Assembly (NCBI GenBank): GCA_905215965.1 | Contig: CAJMSD010000002.1 | Coordinates: 186,001-250,000, forward strand | DNA length: 64,000 nucleotides | From: an uncultured bacterium | GTDB taxonomy: Bacteria; Bacillota; Clostridia; Oscillospirales; Ruminococcaceae | Direction: 5' to 3' | Part shown: positions 57,187-64,000 of the stretch, piece by piece | Layout of the letters: each line of letters opens with the position of its first letter | How positions within the stretch are numbered: position 1 is the first letter of the stretch | Position numbers and translations under genes: made by a program | Notes under the pieces: model-generated | Database searches by the model: none | What the model was told of the DNA's origin: nothing | Seen by the model: the letters and a program-made list of their open reading frames with translations, nothing else

Positions 57187-57861
57187 CTATTTTTTAAGTC
57201 TGTATCCGATGCCCCATACCGTTTCTATGTATTCCTCTTCGGGACTGCACTCCTTCAGCTTTTTGCGTATCTTGCTGATATGAACGTTCAGCGTATTATC
57301 GTCGGCAGAATTCTCGTCGTCCCACACAGTATCGAAAATCATGCTTTTGGTACAGGTTCGCTTCGGATTCTCCATAAGAAGTCTGAGAAGCGCAAATTCA
57401 TGCTTTGAAAGCTCGATATCTTTTCCCGCGCATCTTACGGAAAAATCATATACATCAAGCTCGATATCCTTATATGCGAGCTTTCCAAAGGATACGGGAT
57501 CATCTTTTGTCCGCAGCCTTGCAGCTATCCTTGCAAGCAGCTCGTCATTATTAAAAGGCTTTGTAACGTAGTCGTCAGCGCCAAGAGAAAACAGATCGAC
57601 CTTTTTGCTTACATCGTGAATTGCGCTCATAACGATAATGGGAACGCTGTGCTTCTGCTTCAGCTCCCTGATGATATCTTCTCCGCTGCGTCCGGGCAGC
57701 ATCAGATCAAGAAGTATCAGATCTGTTTTTTCACTGTGAACGATCAAGCCCTCCGTGCCCGAATAGGCGCTTACTGCCGTATATCCGTTCTGCTCAAGCA
57801 GTATTCTCAGCATATTGTTTATTTCGGTATCGTCCTCTATAATCAGGATCGTTTTATTCAT
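57187..57861 (-). CDS. OmpR-family response regulator
   Basis: 224 residues from ATG 57861; AAGGAGA lies 9-10 bases upstream and inside the first codons of the longer frame. Receiver: ILIIEDDTEINNML, phospho-Asp in LILLDLMLPG, VPIIVMSAI and DDYVTKPF. Winged helix: CAGKDIELSKHEFALLRLL to VWGIGYRL. Likely partner of the kinase at 54413, though the ABC genes lie between. It probably binds the direct repeat at 57156-57172 and drives the ABC transporter genes. Confidence 0.9.
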   Translation of the reverse strand: MNKTILIIEDDTEINNMLRILLEQNGYTAVSAYSGTEGLIVHSEKTDLILLDLMLPGRSGEDIIRELKQKHSVPIIVMSAIHDVSKKVDLFSLGADDYVTKPFNNDELLARIAARLRTKDDPVSFGKLAYKDIELDVYDFSVRCAGKDIELSKHEFALLRLLMENPKRTCTKSMIFDTVWDDENSADDNTLNVHISKIRKKLKECSPEEEYIETVWGIGYRLKK

Positions 57862-57960
57862 ATCGATCATTCTCCTTTTCAAATGGTATTATAGCACATT
57901 TATGAAAATGTTTCAATAAGGCAAAAAATACACAGAATCGGCAAAATTTTTCCGCGCATA

Positions 57961-57989
57961 TTGCTATTTTGCTGATTGTATGGTACAAT
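57961..57989 (+). promoter_or_regulatory. Single promoter core of the 93-bp repeat family
   Basis: TTGCTA at 57961, a 17-base spacer ending TGG, and TACAAT at 57984. The preceding GCGCATATTGCTATTTT matches the cores at 6433 and 48528. It is 140 bases before the SGNH lipoprotein gene; the rest of that leader has no gene. Confidence 0.7.
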
Positions 57990-58128
57990 AAGCATGAATG
58001 CTTATTATATTTTACCTAAAGTCCATGCAGATTCGCAAAGCACAGAGCTGCTTCCTGCAATCTGACAATTATATCACTAAACAAATTCTTTCGGACAGGG
58101 ATAAATTCTTGTCTGAACGGGAAAGGCT

Positions 58129-59367
58129 ATGAATATGAAAAAATTACTATCGTTTGCGGCAGCAGCTCTGCTTGCCGTTACCTTTTGTTCATGCGGAGCA
58201 GAAAAAGATTCATCTTCGAAATCTGCACAGGATATCAGCAAAGCTGCTCCGGTAAAATCAGATGACGGAAATTTCGGCAAATATGTATCAAATACTTTTG
58301 TAGCATCGGGAAACAACTATCTTACGGAAAGCGCAGAGCACGTCACATTCCGCGCATATTTCCCTGTTGAGGAGTACGGAGAGCTTGAATACTGCTTCTA
58401 CTTTTCAAATACGGTAGACTCGACATACGATGACGGAGCGCTCGCTCATGCAGGTCTGACCGGAGGGAAATACACCATTGAAAGCGCATATATTGCCGAC
58501 GGAGGAACAAGCATCGAGGACGAGATCACCAACCAATGCGCTGTGACCTTTGACGGAAATACAGAACGCGCCGTCTCGGAGGGCGAAACGTTCTGGAGCG
58601 ACGCGCTGTCCTTCGACGTTCCCGAGGGACATTTCCTTGTGTGGGAATGGACTATTACGGGAGAAAATATCCCCTCCTCTTCTGTATCAAATCTGACAAA
58701 GGTCGGCGCTGATCACAACGACGGCAAGGGGCTTGTTTACTGCGATCAGGTTCCCCTGCCCCAGCTTATAGGAGCCGAACGCCAAGTGAAATACAGAATT
58801 GCCGCGATCGGAGATTCAATTACTCAGGGCTGCCAGACCGAATTCATGGCATACGAATACTGGGCGGCAAGGATCTCCCAAAAGCTCGGAAGCGGCTACG
58901 GCTTCTGGAACTGCGGTCTCGGCTGGGCAAGAACAAGCGACGCCGCCTCTGACGGAGACTGGCTCAAACGAGCTTCAACATCGGATATAGTGATAGTCGC
59001 TTTCGGTACAAACGACATCGTTTCCGGCGAGTACGGCGGTGACGGCGGTAATAATGCCGACGAGATCGACGGCTATGTACGCACTGTTCTTGACCGTCTG
59101 AAGAACGAAAAGTGTTCCGTTATCGTTTTTAACGCTCCGCCGGAGGACTACCTCGACCACCTTGAAGCCGTCCGCATCGAGTATAACGAAAAGCTTAAAA
59201 AGACCTGCGAAGAATACGGGGTTTCATATTTTGATTTTGCTTCGCTTCTCTCAGACGAAAGCGATCCCAAGAAGGCTCTCTACGGAGGACATCCCAACGG
59301 AGAGGGCGGAGAGATCGTGTCGGAAGAATTCATCAGGCTCTACAAGGATTATCTCGACCTTACGTAA
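58129..59367 (+). CDS. Lipoprotein with SGNH (GDSL-type) hydrolase domain
   Basis: 412 residues. Lipoprotein signal LLAVTFCSCGAEK with lipid on Cys about 22, then a Ser/Lys tether. Residues about 45-215 form a beta-rich domain (EHVTFRAYFPVEEYGEL and LSFDVPEGHFLVWEWTITGE). The SGNH hydrolase domain (about 220-410) has AAIGDSITQG with the Ser, an aromatic NCGLGWARTS, GTNDIV with the Asn, and GGHPNGEGG with the His. It is probably an outside carbohydrate esterase, for example of acetylated polysaccharide. The N-terminal part recalls the carbohydrate-binding half of bacterial CE2/CE3-like esterases, but is not assigned. ATG 58129 or 58135. Monocistronic. Confidence 0.8.
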   Translation: MNMKKLLSFAAAALLAVTFCSCGAEKDSSSKSAQDISKAAPVKSDDGNFGKYVSNTFVASGNNYLTESAEHVTFRAYFPVEEYGELEYCFYFSNTVDSTYDDGALAHAGLTGGKYTIESAYIADGGTSIEDEITNQCAVTFDGNTERAVSEGETFWSDALSFDVPEGHFLVWEWTITGENIPSSSVSNLTKVGADHNDGKGLVYCDQVPLPQLIGAERQVKYRIAAIGDSITQGCQTEFMAYEYWAARISQKLGSGYGFWNCGLGWARTSDAASDGDWLKRASTSDIVIVAFGTNDIVSGEYGGDGGNNADEIDGYVRTVLDRLKNEKCSVIVFNAPPEDYLDHLEAVRIEYNEKLKKTCEEYGVSYFDFASLLSDESDPKKALYGGHPNGEGGEIVSEEFIRLYKDYLDLT

Positions 59368-59494
59368 TTATAAGAGTATACGCAAATTTAAACAGCTTTG
59401 GCATATCCTTAAGAAAAAGTTAAGAATTATCCCACTCAAAAAATAAATATTGCATATTATAATATCCTTGACAAGATAAAAAGGAGGCTGTAAA

Positions 59495-62104
59495 ATGACT
59501 TACAGTACCAATTTCAAGCGCAAGGATATTTGTTATATATTTTTGATATGTTTGATATTTTTCATCATATATTCAGCCGTCTTTATAATTAAAGGCGACA
59601 TAATCTGGGGATCCGAAACAGACTGGATAAATCAGCATTTTGCGATCCCCGAATATCTCAGAACGCGCTTTTACAACACAGGAGAATTCTTTCCCGATTT
59701 CGCGCCGAATTTAGGCGGAGGTCAGAATATCTGCTACATAGCGTACTACGGACTCTTCAACCCGATATTCCTTCCGTCATATCTTATGCCCAAGGTCACG
59801 ATGGCGGAATACATAATGTTTGTAAGTCCGCTTATCGTCGTAATATCTGCAATAATGTGCTATTTCCTTATGAAGAGACACTTCTGCGGAAATCTTCCGT
59901 TTATACTTGCAGTCATGTTTATGTGCGCCGCGCCCGTGATCTTCCACAGCCACCGCCACATAATGTTCATCAGCTATCTTCCGTTCCTGTTCGCCGCTCT
60001 TCTTGCTGCGGGAGGAAAAAACAACATTGGTTCGAAGCTCGTACTTATCGTCTCTTCCTTTTGTATCCTGTGCACAAGCTTCTATTTCTCGATAAGCTCG
60101 TTTACGGCTGTCATCATTTATGCCGCATGGCGCAGGAAACAAAATCAACAGAATATATCTCTCAAACAGCTGCTCTTATTATCCATGAGAGAGATCGTCT
60201 GCATATTTATCGGCTTTTTATGCGCGGGAATACTTTGGGTGCCTACCCTTTATTCACTGCTCAGCGGACGCGAAAAAAGCCACTCGTTCATAAATTTCCT
60301 GAAGCTGTTTATCCCGACCGTCAATGCCGATTATCTTCTGTACAGCGCTTATTCGGCAGGCATGACCGCTGTTTCGGTCATAGCGATAATTGCTGTCCTG
60401 AGATACGGCACAAAGGCTTCACGTCTGCTTGCGGCTTTTTTTGCGGCAGTATGCTGCCTTCCGATCATGCTTTATCTCTGCAACGGAACGATGTATATTA
60501 ATCCAAAGGTTCTTATACCATTTCTTCCCTTGCTGACAATTATCTGCGGAGAATTTTTCGTCATAATGTCACGGCGGCGCATAAATCCGCTTCCCTTGGC
60601 GTTGATATCAGGCATTATTATAGCTGCGGAAGCGATTTTCAACGATATATCGCTGAAAATTTTGATAATTATGCTGATCGATTTTGCCGTTTTACTTATT
60701 TTCATCGGGCTTCACCGCAAAGAAGGCAGATCTGCATTTGTTGTCATTCCGCCGCTTCTTGCTTCATTCGCGCTCTGCATATACGTCAATCTCAATGAAC
60801 ACTATACTTCAAAAGCTTCTCTGGATACCGTATATTCTTCTGACATACAGGAGCTTGCAGACGAAGCTCTTGCCGCCGATACCGACTTTTTCAGATTCGC
60901 AAACGATTCCTGCGAACGGCTGACCGTCAACCGCATCTACGGTTCGGATTACTATACCTCAACCATATATTCCTCCGCGTCAAACGCAGAGCTGCGCGGT
61001 TTCCGCGACGAGACAGGAAATATACAGTACCGCTCCGCCGCGGTCATTTCTCAGCCGAACAGCCTGCTTTTCAATACCGAGACAGGCTGCCGCTACAGAA
61101 TAAGCGCGGACGAAGATCCGATGTACGGAGAAATCCTTATAAACCAATGCGGCGATTATTATCTTTTCAGGAATCAAAACGCACTTCCTGTCGGATATGC
61201 AAGCTCCTCTCTTATGAGCGAGGAACAGTATTATTCTCTTGGAGATGCCGAGAGAGCAGAGGCTCTTCTGAAAAATATAATTACTCCCGAAACCTCGGAA
61301 AACACGGTAAATCCATGTTCCTGCCGCAAGCTTGCGGACGAATATACTCTCAGCGGAGACGTTTCGCCGATATCCGAAATAGACGGAGCGTATAAGATAA
61401 GCGCCGACAAGGAATTTGCCGTTACGGCTTCTCTTTCAACGCCTGTCGAGGGAGAGCTTATACTGCTGAAATTCCATGCCGACAACAGGATCGGAGCTGC
61501 CGACAGCAGAAGCGATATCTCCATAACCGTCAACGGAATCACAAATACTCTGTCCGCTCCCGACTGGAAATACCACAATCTGAATTACGATTTTATGTAT
61601 ATTATTTCCTCTGACAAGCCGCTGAGCAGTCTCGAGCTTGAATTTTCAAAGGGAAATTACATTCTCTCCGATTTTGAAGCCTACGCAATAAACGCTCAGG
61701 TGCTCAAGGAAGCGCAAAGCGGTAAAGACGCCTTTGTGATCGACAGAGGCTCTATGGGCGGCGACGTTATCTCCGGAAGCATCAGCGTATCGGCTGACGG
61801 CTGGTTTAATCTTTCCGTTCCCTTTGACGAGGGCTTTAACATATACGTTGACGGCAAAAAGGTCGAATATTTTAAAACAAATACAGCCTTTATCGGCTTC
61901 CCTATCGCTGCGGGCAGCCATAAAATAGAAATACATTTTAGGTCTCCGTTCAAATGGGCAGGAGTTCTGATATCGATTATCGGAATCGGTCTTGCGGCTG
62001 CCTGCATAGCCGGATCAGCCGGAAGAGTCCGTTCACGCATACGGGCACGTCCCTGCACCGTCCATGAAACGGAACGAAAGGAATTTACATATGAATACAT
62101 TTGA
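59495..62104 (+). CDS. YfhO-family polytopic membrane protein
   Basis: 869 residues. About 11-13 membrane helices in the first 430 residues, one before residue 850, and a 390-residue outside domain between. The motif at the first outside loop, WGSETDWINQHFAIPEYLRT, and FPDFAPNLGGGQNICYIAYYG follow the YfhO pattern of GT-C-like enzymes, which in Bacillus and Listeria relatives take part in glycosylating lipoteichoic acid or lipids. The outside domain is beta-rich (VDRGSMGGDVISGSISVSADG). AAAGGAGG precedes ATG. The last codons overlap the next response-regulator gene, which suggests that regulator and transferase act together. Confidence 0.8.
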   Translation: MTYSTNFKRKDICYIFLICLIFFIIYSAVFIIKGDIIWGSETDWINQHFAIPEYLRTRFYNTGEFFPDFAPNLGGGQNICYIAYYGLFNPIFLPSYLMPKVTMAEYIMFVSPLIVVISAIMCYFLMKRHFCGNLPFILAVMFMCAAPVIFHSHRHIMFISYLPFLFAALLAAGGKNNIGSKLVLIVSSFCILCTSFYFSISSFTAVIIYAAWRRKQNQQNISLKQLLLLSMREIVCIFIGFLCAGILWVPTLYSLLSGREKSHSFINFLKLFIPTVNADYLLYSAYSAGMTAVSVIAIIAVLRYGTKASRLLAAFFAAVCCLPIMLYLCNGTMYINPKVLIPFLPLLTIICGEFFVIMSRRRINPLPLALISGIIIAAEAIFNDISLKILIIMLIDFAVLLIFIGLHRKEGRSAFVVIPPLLASFALCIYVNLNEHYTSKASLDTVYSSDIQELADEALAADTDFFRFANDSCERLTVNRIYGSDYYTSTIYSSASNAELRGFRDETGNIQYRSAAVISQPNSLLFNTETGCRYRISADEDPMYGEILINQCGDYYLFRNQNALPVGYASSSLMSEEQYYSLGDAERAEALLKNIITPETSENTVNPCSCRKLADEYTLSGDVSPISEIDGAYKISADKEFAVTASLSTPVEGELILLKFHADNRIGAADSRSDISITVNGITNTLSAPDWKYHNLNYDFMYIISSDKPLSSLELEFSKGNYILSDFEAYAINAQVLKEAQSGKDAFVIDRGSMGGDVISGSISVSADGWFNLSVPFDEGFNIYVDGKKVEYFKTNTAFIGFPIAAGSHKIEIHFRSPFKWAGVLISIIGIGLAAACIAGSAGRVRSRIRARPCTVHETERKEFTYEYI

Positions 62105-62816
62105 AAATGCGTCGATCCTTGTTGTTGACGACGACCATGACATCGTAAACGCTATCGGCAAGCTTCTTTCCCGCGAGGGCTACAAGATATATAAAGCCTA
62201 CAACGGACTTGAAGCCATAGACTGTCTTTTGCAGAACGATATCCAGCTGATACTTATTGACGTTATGATGCCTAAGCTTGACGGTCTTTCGGCAATGATG
62301 AAGATACGCACGATGAAAAACATACCTATAATCGTACTTTCGGCCAAATCAGAGGACAGCGATAAAATTCTCGGTCTTTCAATGGGCGCTGACGATTACA
62401 TAACAAAGCCCTATAATCCTCTTGAACTTGTTGCAAGAGTCCAGTCCAATCTGCGCCGCTATCTCAGTCTCGGCGCGGCCGACAGCGCAAAGCACGGCAA
62501 CTCCATAGAAATAGGAGGTCTTTGCCTTGACAGAGACGCAAAGCAGCTTTACGTTGACGGCGCTCCGGTAAAGCTTACGGCTACCGAATATAAAATAACC
62601 GAGCTGCTTATGACGAACGCAGGACGCATTTTTTCAGCGGAGGAGATATACTCAAAGGTCTGGAACGACGAGTCCTACTCGGTCGAAAATACCGTTATGG
62701 TACACATCCGCCATATAAGGGAAAAAATAGAAATAAACCCCGGCGACCCACGTTACCTGAAGGTTGTATGGGGGATCGGATATAAAATAGAAAAATTTAA
62801 CGGAGGAAAGCAATGA
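62091..62816 (+). CDS. OmpR-family response regulator
   Basis: 241 residues from ATG 62091; AAAGGAAT lies 8 bases upstream, and the gene overlaps the YfhO stop by 14 bases. Receiver: ILVVDDDHDIVNAI, phospho-Asp in LILIDVMMP near 57, IIVLSAKSED and DDYITKPYNP. Winged helix: DGAPVKLTATEYKITELL to VWGIGYKIEK. A 15-residue Ala/Ser-rich linker joins the two. Its stop overlaps the start of the kinase gene by 4 bases. Partner of that kinase; coupling to YfhO suggests a cell-envelope signal. Confidence 0.9.
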   Translation: MNTFENASILVVDDDHDIVNAIGKLLSREGYKIYKAYNGLEAIDCLLQNDIQLILIDVMMPKLDGLSAMMKIRTMKNIPIIVLSAKSEDSDKILGLSMGADDYITKPYNPLELVARVQSNLRRYLSLGAADSAKHGNSIEIGGLCLDRDAKQLYVDGAPVKLTATEYKITELLMTNAGRIFSAEEIYSKVWNDESYSVENTVMVHIRHIREKIEINPGDPRYLKVVWGIGYKIEKFNGGKQ

Positions 62817-64000
62817 AAGTCATTAAAAATAAATTTACGCGCCTTGCCGCCTTTCTGATCGCCTGCGTCCTTGTGGGAGTATGCTCCTTCAGAGTATTCA
62901 AGCTTCTGATAGACGACGACAGAAAAAATATACTCGACGGCACCTACAGATATACGATGTCGGACTCGATAACCGATACATATTCAAAGCTGTGGCTTAT
63001 CGGAAATATGTATCTGCGAAATCTTGACGAGAACGGAAAGTTCTCCGGCAGCGAGTATCTTGAAAAAAGCACGATATCGGAAATGCAGGCTCTCGGTATC
63101 ATGGACGAAAACGGCAAGCTCAAGGATATAGGTGACAATAACTTTGAATATTATGTCTCCTACGGAGATCAGTCCTTCACCAACGCGCCCGGCAAGAATA
63201 TCGAGGACTATAAAAACTCCGCTTACTCGGTGGTCAATTCAGGCAATTCAATTACTCTCGGAGAATCGCTTCATGTATGGATACCGCATTACAGCTGGTA
63301 TATGACCAACTACGGCATGACCTATTACTACTATGACAAAGGCTTGGCTTTATTTGATTTCAATACCGACGGTCTCGATTATTACATAGACGACAACGGA
63401 GCAAAAATATATTTCAAAACCGACGGCTCTACTCCAGTATACGACTATAGGGAAGATGATGAATATATCGAGCCGACCGAGGTGCATATCGATTACACGA
63501 TCGACCAGTACTATGATGAAAACGGAAACGCTCTGACATTCGAGGTGCTTGATGAAAACGGAGATCCTATCTTTACTGATATCGACGGCAATCTTGTAAG
63601 ACCTGAAATATTGTATAACGAAGAGTACGAACCTGTCGATCCCGATAATTATCCTTATGATATTGAACAGGCGACCGAAAGCACGGAAGTACCTGAAAAT
63701 AATTTCTACAGCATTGCCGAAAGCGACGGCTTTGAGCTTACTCTTCTTATAGTTCCCAGCGACGAAAATATTGCTGCCTACGAAAAAGCAGACAATGAGT
63801 TTAACGCTCAGCGCAAAGAATTTATCAATTCAATTATCGATATGCTTCCGCTGGCATTGATAGTTCTTGTGCTTACAGTATTTTTCCTCTGGACAGGCGG
63901 CTGGAGCGTAAGCGAGAAGAAATACGTACTCAAAAGCTTAAATAAAATTTTCACAGAAGTGCCTATCGCCGTTATTTGCATACTGATAGCGTGGATCGGC
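62813..64000 (+). CDS. Membrane sensor protein, probable histidine kinase, 3' end outside window
   Basis: 396 residues are visible, starting at ATG 62813 (GGAGG 5-6 bases before). First helix about 10-28, then a 305-residue outside region unusually rich in Asp, Glu and Tyr (DENGNALTFEVLDENGDP, DDEYIEPTEV), then helix at about 338-361 and another at about 383-396 at the window edge. The kinase core is not in the window, so the call rests on the overlap with the response regulator gene and the two-helix sensor layout. The acidic outside domain suggests cation or cationic-peptide sensing, as inference. Confidence 0.7.
   Translation, partial: MKVIKNKFTRLAAFLIACVLVGVCSFRVFKLLIDDDRKNILDGTYRYTMSDSITDTYSKLWLIGNMYLRNLDENGKFSGSEYLEKSTISEMQALGIMDENGKLKDIGDNNFEYYVSYGDQSFTNAPGKNIEDYKNSAYSVVNSGNSITLGESLHVWIPHYSWYMTNYGMTYYYYDKGLALFDFNTDGLDYYIDDNGAKIYFKTDGSTPVYDYREDDEYIEPTEVHIDYTIDQYYDENGNALTFEVLDENGDPIFTDIDGNLVRPEILYNEEYEPVDPDNYPYDIEQATESTEVPENNFYSIAESDGFELTLLIVPSDENIAAYEKADNEFNAQRKEFINSIIDMLPLALIVLVLTVFFLWTGGWSVSEKKYVLKSLNKIFTEVPIAVICILIAWIG

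Noticed and set aside
54413..57861. Classical BceRS-BceAB module
   Set aside because: The permease has 284 residues and six helices, not the 10-helix, about 650-residue BceB with a large outside domain; an ABC-2 lantibiotic-type exporter fits better.

Overview
The window reads as chromosome of a fibre-degrading, anaerobic Gram-positive gut or rumen bacterium, most likely a Ruminococcus near R. flavefaciens or R. champanellensis. The evidence is four proteins with paired EF-hand dockerin repeats (one a GH11 xylanase joined to a CE4 esterase), threonine-rich linkers, BspA-type leucine-rich repeats, type III glutamine synthetase, the YfmF/YfmH pair, rubrerythrin and superoxide reductase, and strong AGGAGG ribosome sites. 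Genus level is inference from gene content; no rRNA is present.

Layout. 1-6.2 kb is an accessory, scrambled stretch. It holds a GIY-YIG nuclease cut by the window edge, an ADP-ribosyltransferase-like protein, and then joined gene pieces (a plasmid-type small protein, a both-ends-truncated P-type ATPase on the opposite strand, a 5'-truncated pckA, a membrane fragment and a zinc-ribbon fragment). It ends with an FRG-domain protein and an intergenic array of small hairpins. 6.2-8.9 kb is a two-component system behind a 93-bp tandem promoter repeat. 9.1-17.2 kb holds the xylanase-esterase, a 122-bp tandem repeat, an Xre-type regulator, an ATPase remnant and a large leucine-rich-repeat dockerin protein.

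17.3-25.3 kb is a redox and oxygen-defence island: CcdA, a TlpA-like thioredoxin, a ferredoxin-thioredoxin-reductase-like protein, ferredoxin, a membrane ferredoxin, thioredoxin, a CoA-disulfide-reductase-like flavoprotein, a Crp/Fnr regulator facing a DUF134-NifX protein across a perfect palindrome, an ATPase-rubrerythrin fusion and a cut-off superoxide reductase. Several genes here are cleanly truncated and joined to neighbours, so the island looks shaped by deletions, or the assembly merges variants.

25.6-40.7 kb is mostly housekeeping: tRNA-Gln, dCMP deaminase, glnN, CCA-adding enzyme, pflA, YdbC, a small alarmone synthetase, a TPM lipoprotein-SDR-GH2 operon, an OGG-type glycosylase and an AraC regulator. 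40.9-47.1 kb has two more leucine-rich-repeat dockerin proteins flanking fructose-bisphosphate aldolase. 47.2-53.1 kb has a DUF3810 protein and the yfmF-yfmH-lgt-folD operon. 53.4-54.3 kb is a lone phage-type holin/M23 lysin cassette. 54.4-57.9 kb is a sensor kinase, ABC transporter and response regulator module. 58.1-64 kb has an SGNH-hydrolase lipoprotein, a YfhO-family membrane protein and a further two-component pair cut by the window end.

The most distinctive sequence-level signal is a family of intergenic promoter repeats. A 93-bp unit carries a 17-bp-spaced promoter. It occurs as a tandem array before the first two-component system and before yfmF, and as single promoter cores before one leucine-rich-repeat dockerin gene and before the SGNH lipoprotein gene.
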